From assembly GCA_017308255.1 (NCBI GenBank), contig JAFKFN010000015.1, forward strand, positions 32,430 through 96,429: a stretch of DNA of 64,000 nt. The letters are read 5' to 3'. Under the pieces are notes generated by a model, which did no database searches, was not told where the DNA came from, and worked only from the letters and a program-made list of their open reading frames with translations. The stretch is from Altererythrobacter sp. (GTDB lineage: Bacteria; Pseudomonadota; Alphaproteobacteria; Sphingomonadales; Sphingomonadaceae). The position numbers were made by a program, and so were the translations under genes. The first letter of the stretch is position 1; every line of letters begins with the position of its first letter. Shown here piece after piece: positions 1 to 7,156 of this stretch.

Positions 1-539
1 CGAACAGGTCCTTGATCTCGCCGTTCACCGCCTTGCCGTAAGCCACGGCCAGCGCCTCAGGATCGCCGTAGTAATCGTCCTGCGCCTGCTGGCTCATCGT
101 GAAGGGGCCGGGCACGGTGATCTTGATCGCCTTGCCGGTATGCTCGCGCATGAATTGGACATCGCGCACCTGCACCGGATGGCGGCGGCTGATCGGGCCC
201 ACCACGCGCGGCACCGGCACCGGCTCTCCGCTGCGGTCCAGCGCCGTGCCGTGGTTGTCCATGTCCACGCCGTCCAGCGCGGTGGCGAAGCGGTTGGAAT
301 AGCTTTCGCGCCGCATCTCCCCATCGGTCACGATGTCCAGCCCGGCCCGCTCCTGCTCGTGGATCGCCCAAATGGTGGCATCGTCCCAAGCCTGTTCGAG
401 TCTGTCCTCGGGAATGCGCCACAGCTCTTTCTGGCGAGTGCGCGGCGGGAAGCGCCCGGCCAGCTTGGCGCGGTCGATCAGCCAGTCCGGCTGGGCATAG
501 GAGCCGACCAGTGAGGTAGGAAAAAGCGGAAGCGGCATG
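1..539 (-). CDS. MetE-like cobalamin-independent methionine synthase family protein (partial, C-terminus outside window)
   Basis: The reading frame opens at an ATG at 539 and runs leftward off the window, so only the first 179 residues are visible. They begin MPLPLFPTSLVGSYAQPDWL and contain an IVTDGEMRRESY segment near residue 73, matching the TDGE(Q/M)RR motif of the short, single-barrel MetE-like/UROD-fold proteins. Full MetE is about 750 residues and starts differently, so this is probably one of the roughly 370-residue relatives whose methyl donor and acceptor are often unknown. The zinc ligands would lie in the missing part. It is the third gene of a leftward set after the CoA transferase and VOC genes. 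A role in methyl transfer linked to O-demethylation is conceivable but is inference. Confidence 0.8.
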
Positions 540-567
540 CGGGAATCCCTGTTTCAACCCCCTCGCT

Positions 568-658
568 CGTCATTCCTGCGAAGGCGGGAACCCAGCGCAT
601 GGGAAAAAGCGCGCGCAGCGCTCCCCGCTCCTGGGTCCCCGCTTTCGCGGGGATGACG
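568..658. repeat. Family A palindromic repeat (TCATTCCCGCGAAAGCGGGA type)
   Basis: Two inverted arms, CGTCATTCCTGCGAAGGCGG at 568 and its mirror ending in GGGGATGACG at 658, flank a short GC-rich spacer. The same arms recur at 19948, 23279, 28425 and 31078. The copy lies between the VOC gene and the MetE-like gene and could form a long transcript hairpin. Confidence 0.85.
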
Positions 659-674
659 AAGGAGGGGAACGGCC

Positions 675-1211
675 TCAGGCCGCTTCGGCGTGGCGGAAAT
701 CGTTGTTGGTGCTGTGATCGCCGGCCAGCCAGCGCTTCAGTTCGGCATGGGCGATCGACCGGCGATAGGCGTCGCCGCTTTCGGCGCGCGGATCGTCGCA
801 CGTGAATTCCACCGTCATGCCATTGGGATCGACCACGTAGATCGAGCGGCAATAACCGTGCTCCAGCGTATAAGTCGCTTCCAGCCCGGCCTGCTTGATC
901 CGCCCCTCCAGCTCCGCCTGGGTTTCCTTATCGACGTTGAGGGCGATGTGCATGAACGGCGTGGCCGGAATCTCGGGGCCGAACAGCGCTTGATCCTCCG
1001 CATCGGCGAACTGGAAGAAGGCCAGCGCGCCGCCATCGCCGATGCCGAAGAAGCAGTGGCAATAGGTCCGGTCCTTGCCGAACAGGAAATCCTTCTCGCA
1101 CCAGGTCGCGATCAGCGGCAGGCCCAGCACGTCCTCGTAGAACGCGCGGGTCGCTTCCAGGTCCTTGGTCACATAAGCCGTGTGGTGCAGCCGGCTGGGC
1201 AGCTTGGTCAT
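675..1211 (-). CDS. VOC family protein (glyoxalase/extradiol dioxygenase-like)
   Basis: A 178-residue protein of the vicinal oxygen chelate fold. Residues 8-30 (LHHTAYVTKDLEATRAFYED) are the classic first beta-alpha-beta module. Candidate metal ligands are His10, His88 (in PFMHIALNVD) and Glu135 (in PNGMTVEFT), the H-H-E set of this superfamily. Two modules are present in one chain. The start at ATG 1211 is preceded by a GGGAGAC ribosome site; the longer upstream frame runs through a repeat and is unlikely to be translated. Sitting in a leftward set with a CoA transferase, it may act as a ring-cleavage dioxygenase, lyase or isomerase; the exact reaction cannot be told. Confidence 0.88.
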   Translation of the reverse strand: MTKLPSRLHHTAYVTKDLEATRAFYEDVLGLPLIATWCEKDFLFGKDRTYCHCFFGIGDGGALAFFQFADAEDQALFGPEIPATPFMHIALNVDKETQAELEGRIKQAGLEATYTLEHGYCRSIYVVDPNGMTVEFTCDDPRAESGDAYRRSIAHAELKRWLAGDHSTNNDFRHAEAA

Positions 1212-1333
1212 GGCATCCGTCTCCCGATGCGGCCGAGTCCCCGCCCGGCCGCTTTGGGCGCAATGTATCAAAGCTGGGCAGGCGCGCAATTCATTCGCCG
1301 GGTGGGGCGGGGCGCTTCCTTCCCGACCGCCTT

Positions 1334-1418
1334 CGTCATTGCGAGGAGCGGAGCGACGAAGCAATCCAGGGGCGGCGCTCGCATTGCTCTGGATTGCTTC
1401 GCTACGCGCGCAATGACG
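1334..1418. repeat. Family B palindromic repeat (TCATTGCGAG...GCAATCCAG type)
   Basis: Inverted arms CGTCATTGCGAGGAGCGGAG and CTGGATTGCTTCGCTACGCG...CAATGACG surround about 20 bases. It lies between the CoA transferase and VOC genes. Further copies are at 10193, 21836, 24961, 26250 and 51227. Confidence 0.85.
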
Positions 1419-1464
1419 AAGGTGGGGTTCTGGTGGTGGATTGGGTGGATAGACGGGAGAAAGC

Positions 1465-2595
1465 CTACCGCCCCTCGCGCCCCAGCACCTCGGCATTGTC
1501 GGCCCCCAGCTCGGGCGGCGGGACGACGCTGTCTTCCCGCTCCCCGTCGAACCGCACCGGGAAGCGAATCGTGCGGAAGCGTCCGCGCGCGCCTTCGCCT
1601 TCGATCACCAGCTTGTGGTGTTCGGCCAGCTCGCCCTCGACCACTTCCTTCGAGGTATAGAGCGGCGAATGCGGCACCCCCAGCGCGGCCAGCCGTTCTT
1701 CCCAATGGGCCCGCGGCTCCCGCGCGAAGATCGGGGCGAGGAAGTCCACCACCTTTTCGTAATTGGCGATGCGCGCCGGGCGGCTTTCGAACTCCGGCCG
1801 CTGGAGCATGTCCGGCTGGCCGACCGCTTCGGCCAGGTTTTCCCAGAACTTGGGCGGGCTCGACATGTGCAGCGCGATCCAGCCACCGTCCGCGCACTGG
1901 AACACGTAGCTCTGGCTCACATGCGGGCGCGACCAGGGGCCCATCACTTCACCGGCCGAAAGGTAATGCGTGAAGTCATCCATGTTGAAGTGGCTCATCG
2001 CCTCGAACATGGAGGTTTCGACCAGTCGGCCTTTCCCCGTCTTCTCACGCTCGTAAAGCGCGGCGAGTATGCCGTAGGAGGCATAGAAGCCCGTCACCGC
2101 ATCCCCGATCGCCGGGCCGACCACGCGCGGATTGGCCGGATTGACCAGCAGCCGCAGGAACCCAGTGCTCGCTTGCGAAACGGTATCGAAGGCGGGCCGG
2201 TCCTTCCACGGTCCGTCGTTGCCGAAGCCGGAGATGTCGCAATAGATCAGCCGCGGGTTGATCGCCCTCAGCCGCTCCGCGCCCACGTTCAGGCGCTCGG
2301 CCACGCCGGGGCGGAAGTTCTGGATGAATACATCGGCGGTGGCCACCAGCGCGTCGAATGCCGCCAGGTCCTCCGCCTGCTTGGTGTTCAGCTCGATGGA
2401 TTTCTTGTTGCGGTTGTAGGTCTGGTAATGCGGGGAATAGAGATCGCCCTTAAAGGCGCGGAATGGATCGCCGGTTTCCGGCATCTCCACCTTGATCACC
2501 TCCGCCCCCAGGTCCGCCAGCAGCACCCCGGCCGCCGGCCCGGTGATGAACGTGCCCATGTCGAGAACGCGGACGCCCTGCAGCGGTCTGGCCAT
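1465..2595 (-). CDS. CaiB/BaiF (class III) CoA-transferase family protein
   Basis: This 376-residue protein moves CoA between acyl-CoA and a free acid. The N-terminal LQGVRVLDMGTFITGPAAG, the ADLGAEVIKVE strand and the NRNKKSIELN segment near residue 61 are family hallmarks. The motif GPWKDRPAFDTVSQA places the catalytic aspartate at residue 137, where class III transferases form their acyl-anhydride intermediate. Length is near the usual 380-430. It is the first gene of the leftward block and diverges from the citryl-CoA lyase-like gene across 171 bases. That arrangement suggests joint control of CoA activation and CoA-ester cleavage in the same pathway; this is inference. Confidence 0.92.
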   Translation of the reverse strand: MARPLQGVRVLDMGTFITGPAAGVLLADLGAEVIKVEMPETGDPFRAFKGDLYSPHYQTYNRNKKSIELNTKQAEDLAAFDALVATADVFIQNFRPGVAERLNVGAERLRAINPRLIYCDISGFGNDGPWKDRPAFDTVSQASTGFLRLLVNPANPRVVGPAIGDAVTGFYASYGILAALYEREKTGKGRLVETSMFEAMSHFNMDDFTHYLSAGEVMGPWSRPHVSQSYVFQCADGGWIALHMSSPPKFWENLAEAVGQPDMLQRPEFESRPARIANYEKVVDFLAPIFAREPRAHWEERLAALGVPHSPLYTSKEVVEGELAEHHKLVIEGEGARGRFRTIRFPVRFDGEREDSVVPPPELGADNAEVLGREGR

Positions 2596-2643
2596 TCAAG
2601 TCTCCCAATTCTTCGCTACCCCTAGCCGTGCCCCCCTCCCTCC

Positions 2644-2719
2644 GTCACCCTGAAGTTGCGCCCGCCACCAGGCTCGGGGAGACCCGATGGATGGATGCTG
2701 AAACAAGTTCAGCATGACG
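2644..2719. repeat. Palindromic element in a divergent intergenic region
   Basis: The gap between the divergent CaiB and citryl-CoA lyase-like genes contains a hairpin TGCTGAA-ACAAG-TTCAGCA near 2696-2714, ending in ATGACG. A degenerate GTCACCCTGAA arm lies at 2644. It resembles a further palindromic repeat family but only one copy was seen here. No clear promoter was recognised in the gap; a GAGGAGA ribosome site lies just before 2767. Confidence 0.5.
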
Positions 2720-2766
2720 CATAAGGGAAAGCGTGCTTCAAGCGCGCCGATATCGAGGAGAAAGCC

Positions 2767-3549
2767 ATGCGCATCGGCAAGCAGGACGCGCCTTATTCCG
2801 CCATCTGCACGTCGGACGCGGACCGCATCACCGTGCGCGGGCGCGATCTCGTCGGCGAGATCATCGGCAAGATGGATTTCACCAGCTACTTCTGGTTCCT
2901 CGTCACTGGCGAGGAACCGGACGAGAACCAGACCTTCTTCGCCAATGCCATCCTCTGCGCGCTGGCCGAACATGGCCTGGTACCCAGCGTCGCCGCCGCG
3001 CGGATGACCTATGCCGCGGCGCCCGAAGCCATGCAGGGCGCCGTCGCCGCCGGCCTGCTCGGCTGCGGCAGCGTGGTGCTGGGCAGCGCGGAAGTGGCGG
3101 GCCGGTTCTACGCCGAATGCGTGGCCGATTGGCACAGCGACGGCGGCACGGCCGAGGATGCGGCCAAGCGCGGCATCGCCAGGCTGCGCGCCGACAAGCA
3201 GCCGATCCCCGGCTTCGGCCATCCGCAGCACGCGGGCGGGGACCCGCGCGCCAACCTTCTGCTGAAACTCGCCCGCGAACGCGGCGTCGGCGGCCCGCAC
3301 GTGGCCATGCTCTACGCCATTCGCGACACGCTGCCGGAAATGATCGGCCGCAGCCTGCCGATCAACGTCAACGGCCCGATCCCGGCGATCCTGCTCGACC
3401 TGGGCTGGCCGCTGGCGGCGCTGAAAGGGATAGGCCTGCTGTGCCGCACGGCGGGGCTGATTGGACATCTCACCGAAGAGGCGGAGCGGTCGATCGGCTT
3501 CATCATGTCGGGCGCGGCGGCGGCGGCGATTACGTATGATGGGGAGTAA
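2767..3549 (+). CDS. Citryl-CoA lyase / citrate synthase-like enzyme (short form)
   Basis: A 260-residue member of the citrate synthase superfamily, much shorter than citrate synthase (about 430) and like the short proteins annotated as citryl-CoA lyase. The motif IPGFGHPQHAGGDPRANLL gives the active-site His152 and the DPR at 159-161. CRTAGLIGHLTEEAE near the C-terminus is the second family block. Such enzymes catalyse reversible aldol/Claisen reactions on CoA esters. It starts the rightward catabolic block, preceded by a GAGGAGA site, and diverges from a CoA transferase. A role in cleaving a hydroxyacyl-CoA intermediate fits, but the substrate is unknown. Confidence 0.85.
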   Translation: MRIGKQDAPYSAICTSDADRITVRGRDLVGEIIGKMDFTSYFWFLVTGEEPDENQTFFANAILCALAEHGLVPSVAAARMTYAAAPEAMQGAVAAGLLGCGSVVLGSAEVAGRFYAECVADWHSDGGTAEDAAKRGIARLRADKQPIPGFGHPQHAGGDPRANLLLKLARERGVGGPHVAMLYAIRDTLPEMIGRSLPINVNGPIPAILLDLGWPLAALKGIGLLCRTAGLIGHLTEEAERSIGFIMSGAAAAAITYDGE

Positions 3550-3604
3550 AACGGAGGGCGCAGCTTGCCATTGCGCCAGTTTAACCGACTCTGCCGTCAT
3601 TCGA

Positions 3605-4021
3605 ATGACGGGAGACGGGCTGCACGAGCGGGTCTTTGCCACCCTTGACCAAGTTCGTAAGCACGGCGGGTGTCAATGGTGGCTCTACGCCTCGATCTGT
3701 AACGTGTGTGGCCAAGGCTGGATGATCGCTCAGGACGAGCGAATCCATGATAACTTCTATCTCAAGCGTCTATCGGCCGACGCGCTAAAACGTATTCTCG
3801 AATATGACAGTTGGCCGAACGACTTTCTGACGTTTGAACAGGTGTTGCGGATAGGTGTAGAATTGGGAAATATTTGCAGGCTTCTCGATCCACATTCACC
3901 TGATCTCGTGCACACGGTTGAGGATTTGCGCCGCGAACGTCCAGATATTTCCGAAGATCAAATCGCCGCCTTGCTTGGTATATCGATCGGAGCGGCGAGC
4001 GAACTGCTCAACGACCCATAG
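3605..4021 (+). CDS. Hypothetical protein, lower-GC insertion with CxxCGQ motif
   Basis: About 138 residues if translated from ATG 3605; an ATG at 3536, overlapping the upstream lyase gene by 14 bases, would add 23. The protein has a tryptophan/cysteine-rich stretch (WWLYASICNVCGQGWMIAQ) with a CxxC pair, a central acidic/aromatic section (DSWPNDFLTFEQVLRIG) and a C-terminal small helical section (RPDISEDQIAALLGISIG) that looks like a helix-turn-helix. I recall similar uncharacterised proteins but no named family. Base composition is visibly less GC-rich than both neighbours and codon use differs, which points to acquisition. No good ribosome site precedes either start. Function unknown. Confidence 0.7.
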   Translation: MTGDGLHERVFATLDQVRKHGGCQWWLYASICNVCGQGWMIAQDERIHDNFYLKRLSADALKRILEYDSWPNDFLTFEQVLRIGVELGNICRLLDPHSPDLVHTVEDLRRERPDISEDQIAALLGISIGAASELLNDP

Positions 4022-4086
4022 GTTTCGGTCCATCCAAGCTTGCCAACCCCCCGTCTCCCTCGCACAGTGCGCAGCGGGAGAGATAA

Positions 4087-5757
4087 ATGGCAGCAGCGGA
4101 ATTCGACTATATCGTCGTCGGCGCTGGCTCGTCCGGGGCGGCGTTGGCGGCGCGGCTGGGGGAGCGGGCCGATCGCACGACTTGCGTGATCGAGGCGGGC
4201 GGGGCGGATAGCCATCCGTTCATCCACGTCCCCAGCTTCGTCGCCGCGGCGATCGGGCGGGAGGCGACGAACTGGCGGTTCAAGACGGTGCCGCAGCCGG
4301 GCATGGCCGGGCGCGAGGTGCCGGTGCCGCGCGGCAAGGTGCTCGGCGGATCAGGCTCTATCAACGGCATGGTCTATTTCCGCGGGCATCCCACGGATTA
4401 CGACGACTGGGCCGATGCCGGCTGCGCGGGCTGGTCCTACGCCGAAGTGCTGCCTTACTTCACCCGGACCGAGAACAACGAGGATTATCCCGAAAGCGTG
4501 TTCCACGGCCACGGCGGGCCGGTGAACGTCAAGCTGGTGGAGAACCCCAATCGGCTGAACTACGCCTTCATGGATGCGCTCGCCGCGCTGCAATTCCCGG
4601 CTTGCCCGGATTTCAACGGGGCCAATCCGGAAGGCTATGGCCGCCGCCAGGGCCTGATCCGCGACGGCCAGCGCGAAACCACCTGGAAGCGGATGCTCCA
4701 GCCGGCGCTGGCGCGCGGGAACGTGCATGTGCAGACCGATGCGCAGGTGGCCCGCTTCACCGTGGAGAACGGCCGCGCCACGGGCGTGGAGCTGACCGAT
4801 GGGCGGCGCATCGGCGCACGGGCCGAGGTGATCCTTTCGGCCGGCACGGTGCAGACGCCGCAGTTGCTGCTGCTGTCCGGCATTGGCCCGGCCGCGCATC
4901 TCAAGGCCATGGGCATCGACGTGGTGCTGGACCTGCCCGGCGTGGGCGAGAACTATCACGATCATCCCGCCAGCCCGATGCACATGGAGACCGGCAACAT
5001 GACCAGTTATGGCTGGTCGTGGAAGGCCGCCCCGCGCAACGTGTGGTGCGCGCTGCAGTACCTGCTCACGCGCAAGGGGCCGCTGGCCGGCAACGTGTTC
5101 GAAAGCGTCGCTTTCCTCCGCACCGACCCGGCGCTGGCGAAGCCGGACGTGCAGTTTGTGTTCCAGCCGGCCAAGCGGCTGACCAATCCGAAGATCCCGT
5201 TTCCCATCGGCCACGGCTATGCGATCAGCCCGGTGGCGCTCTATCCCAAGAGCCGGGGCACGGTGCGCCTCGCCAGCGTGGATCCGGCCGCCGCGCCGCT
5301 GATCGACCCACGCCTGCTGGAGCATCCGGACGACATCAAGCCGCTGATCCGCGCCCTGCGCATCGCCCGCGCCGCATTCGCCACCGAGCCTTTTGCCCAA
5401 TATGAGGGCACCGAAGTCGCCCCCGGCGCCGACGTTACCAGCGACGAGGCGCTGGACGTCTATATCCGCGAAACCGGCTACACCGTGCATCACCCCGTCG
5501 GCACCTGCCGCATGGGCGATCCGAAAGACGCGGCCACGGTGGTCGATCCCGAGCTGCGCGTGAAAGGCATCGCCGGCCTGCGCGTGGCCGATGCCTCGGT
5601 GATGCCGATCCTGATCGGCGGCAACACCAATGCGCCCTGCGTGATGATCGGCGAGCGGGGGGCGGACTTCGTGCTCGGCAAGCCACCGCTCCCGGCCGCC
5701 GAGCTGCCGCCTGAAAGCGTGGCGCGCTATAAGCCGAAGGCGAGGAAGGCGGCGTGA
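4087..5757 (+). CDS. GMC family oxidoreductase (choline dehydrogenase-like, FAD)
   Basis: This 556-residue flavoprotein oxidises an alcohol to an aldehyde or ketone. The N-terminal FAD site is YIVVGAGSSGAALAARL (residues 8-24) with the ribose-binding EAGG. The GMC signature lies at PRGKVLGGSGSINGMVYFRG (about 82-101). The C-terminal catalytic block has YTVHHPVGTCRMG (His about 467) and GGNTNAPCVMIGE (Asn about 513). No signal peptide is seen, so it is cytoplasmic. A GGGAG site precedes ATG 4087. Its stop overlaps the GTG of the DUF559 ORF (GTGA), and it belongs to the rightward catabolic block upstream of the P450. Confidence 0.93.
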   Translation: MAAAEFDYIVVGAGSSGAALAARLGERADRTTCVIEAGGADSHPFIHVPSFVAAAIGREATNWRFKTVPQPGMAGREVPVPRGKVLGGSGSINGMVYFRGHPTDYDDWADAGCAGWSYAEVLPYFTRTENNEDYPESVFHGHGGPVNVKLVENPNRLNYAFMDALAALQFPACPDFNGANPEGYGRRQGLIRDGQRETTWKRMLQPALARGNVHVQTDAQVARFTVENGRATGVELTDGRRIGARAEVILSAGTVQTPQLLLLSGIGPAAHLKAMGIDVVLDLPGVGENYHDHPASPMHMETGNMTSYGWSWKAAPRNVWCALQYLLTRKGPLAGNVFESVAFLRTDPALAKPDVQFVFQPAKRLTNPKIPFPIGHGYAISPVALYPKSRGTVRLASVDPAAAPLIDPRLLEHPDDIKPLIRALRIARAAFATEPFAQYEGTEVAPGADVTSDEALDVYIRETGYTVHHPVGTCRMGDPKDAATVVDPELRVKGIAGLRVADASVMPILIGGNTNAPCVMIGERGADFVLGKPPLPAAELPPESVARYKPKARKAA

Positions 5758-6257
5758 ATCTCGAAAGCGCCGATAAGGGCTGGCGTCCGGATTCCCCTCC
5801 CCTTCAGGGGAGGGGCAAGGGGTGGGGCCTGTCGGCTGAGCGGATCGCGGAGCTTCATAAGCGCGCCCGCGCGATGCGCATCAATCCGACCGAACCCGAG
5901 AAGCGTCTTTGGAGGCATCTCTCGAATGCCCAACTCGCCGGTTCCTTCAAATTCCGCCGTCAGGAGGTGATCGGCAGGGCGATCGTAGATTTCTTCTGTC
6001 CATCCGCCAGGCTGGTCGTCGAAGTAGACGGCGACACCCATGCCGATCCGGCACGTGATCGCCGGCGCGATGCGTACCTGAACGGGCTGGGATACGCCGT
6101 GCTGCATGTCACCAATCCCGACGTGATGACCGGCATGGATGGCGTGTTGCAGACCATTCTACGGGCGTTGGGCCGTGCTGACAGCCCCCACCCCAACCCC
6201 TCCCCTGAAGGGGAGGGGCTTTATCCGGGAGAGAGCCGATGGCCCGCGAATACATGA
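5754..6257 (+). CDS. DUF559 endonuclease-domain protein flanked by palindromic repeats
   Basis: A 167-residue ORF from a GTG that overlaps the GMC stop. The DUF559 core (about residues 30-140) runs from NPTEPEKRLWRHLSNAQL through FKFRRQEVIGRAIVDFFCPS to ARLVVEVDGDTHADPARDRRR and GYAVLHVTNPDVM. This matches the VSR/restriction-like fold with an E...D-F...E-V-D-G-x-x-H active-site pattern. The first 40 residues and the last 25 are translated from a palindromic repeat (PPLQGRGKGWG; PHPNPSPEGEG), so the true start may be ATG 5874. The gene sits inside a metabolic operon with no related function, and its end overlaps the next gene by 19 bases. Probably a mobile or selfish nuclease gene; the activity is not proven. 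Confidence 0.8.
   Translation: MNLESADKGWRPDSPPLQGRGKGWGLSAERIAELHKRARAMRINPTEPEKRLWRHLSNAQLAGSFKFRRQEVIGRAIVDFFCPSARLVVEVDGDTHADPARDRRRDAYLNGLGYAVLHVTNPDVMTGMDGVLQTILRALGRADSPHPNPSPEGEGLYPGESRWPANT
5793..5828. repeat. Family C palindromic repeat, left copy beside DUF559
   Basis: The sequence CCCCTCCCCTTCAGGGGAGG followed by GGCAAGGGGTGGGG forms a tight palindrome. A mirrored copy is at 6184-6219, so the pair brackets the nuclease domain. Related copies lie at 8347 and 8412. Confidence 0.85.
6184..6219. repeat. Family C palindromic repeat, right copy beside DUF559
   Basis: CCCCCACCCCAACCCCTCCC followed by CTGAAGGGGAGGGG is the inverted counterpart of the copy at 5793. It lies 20 bases before the start of the next gene, so its purine arm is part of that gene's leader. 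Confidence 0.85.
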
Positions 6258-7156
6258 AGTCCTGGCAGGTCGGTGACGTCACCGTCACCCGCATCGTCGA
6301 GCTGTGGGATTTCCAGGACAACATCAACATGACCATCCCCGACGCGACGCCGGAAGAGGTGATCGCGTTGCGCTGGCTGCATCCGCACTATGCCACGTCC
6401 GACGGGCGCCAGCGGATAAACTTCCAGGGTTTCGTCGTTCAGGCGTCCCATGATTCGGGGAGCCGGACGATCGTGGTCGATTCGTGCATCGGCGCCGGCC
6501 GCCAGCGCGATTTCGACGTGTTCTGCGATCTGCCGGAAGGGTTTCTCGAAGATCTCGAAAGCCTGGGCGTGAGCCGCCTGGACGTGGACACGGTGATGTG
6601 CACGCATCTGCATTTCGATCATGTCGGCTGGAACACCTACAAGGACCCGGCGACCGGCGAATACCGGCCCACGTTCCCCAACGCCCGCTATCTGTTCGGC
6701 CGAAAGGAGTACGAGGCGTGGCAGGATACGATCCGCCATGACGGACATCATAGCGACACCCACCTCGTCGAATGTGTCGATCCCATCGTCGCCCTCGGCA
6801 TGGCCGATTTCATCGAGCCGGATCATCGGATCGCCGCCGGGGATAGCTGGGCCATCCACTGCGAGCCGAGCCACGGCCACACGCCCGGCCATGTCCATGT
6901 GCACATTTCCAGCAGGGGCGAACACGCCGTCATCACCGGCGACCTGATGCACCACCCGATGCAATGCGCGATGCCGCATCGGCCTGCGACCTTCGACATG
7001 GACCAGGAAACCGGCCGCCAAACCCGCATGGCCTTCGTGGACAAGTACGCCGACAGCGGCGTGCTGGTGATCGGCGCCCACTTCGCAGAGCCCACTGCCG
7101 GCCACATGGTCCGCGATGCGGCGGGCGAAGTCTGGTTCAGGGGGCTGGGCCTGTGA
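6239..7156 (+). CDS. MBL-fold metallo-hydrolase
   Basis: A 305-residue zinc hydrolase of the metallo-beta-lactamase superfamily. The metal motif HLHFDH is at 123-128 (His123, His125, Asp127, His128). It is followed by EPSHGHTPGHVHVHI (third His), a GDLMHHPMQCA strand (bridging Asp) and a C-terminal GAHFAEPTAG His. No signal peptide is evident. Similar proteins hydrolyse lactones or thioesters; the substrate here is unknown. ATG 6239 follows a strong GGGAGAG site. The stop overlaps the GTG of the P450 gene (GTGA), implying translational coupling and a shared pathway. Confidence 0.9.
   Translation: MAREYMKSWQVGDVTVTRIVELWDFQDNINMTIPDATPEEVIALRWLHPHYATSDGRQRINFQGFVVQASHDSGSRTIVVDSCIGAGRQRDFDVFCDLPEGFLEDLESLGVSRLDVDTVMCTHLHFDHVGWNTYKDPATGEYRPTFPNARYLFGRKEYEAWQDTIRHDGHHSDTHLVECVDPIVALGMADFIEPDHRIAAGDSWAIHCEPSHGHTPGHVHVHISSRGEHAVITGDLMHHPMQCAMPHRPATFDMDQETGRQTRMAFVDKYADSGVLVIGAHFAEPTAGHMVRDAAGEVWFRGLGL

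Noticed and set aside
560-660. CRISPR-like array from repeated palindromes
   Set aside because: Copies are scattered singly in gaps with no regular spacers and no cas genes; they are palindromic intergenic repeats.
690-1973. Long plus-strand ORF (427 codons)
   Set aside because: It is antisense to the VOC and CoA-transferase genes, low-complexity (Arg/Pro/Ala-rich) and lacks homology; a GC-rich shadow frame.
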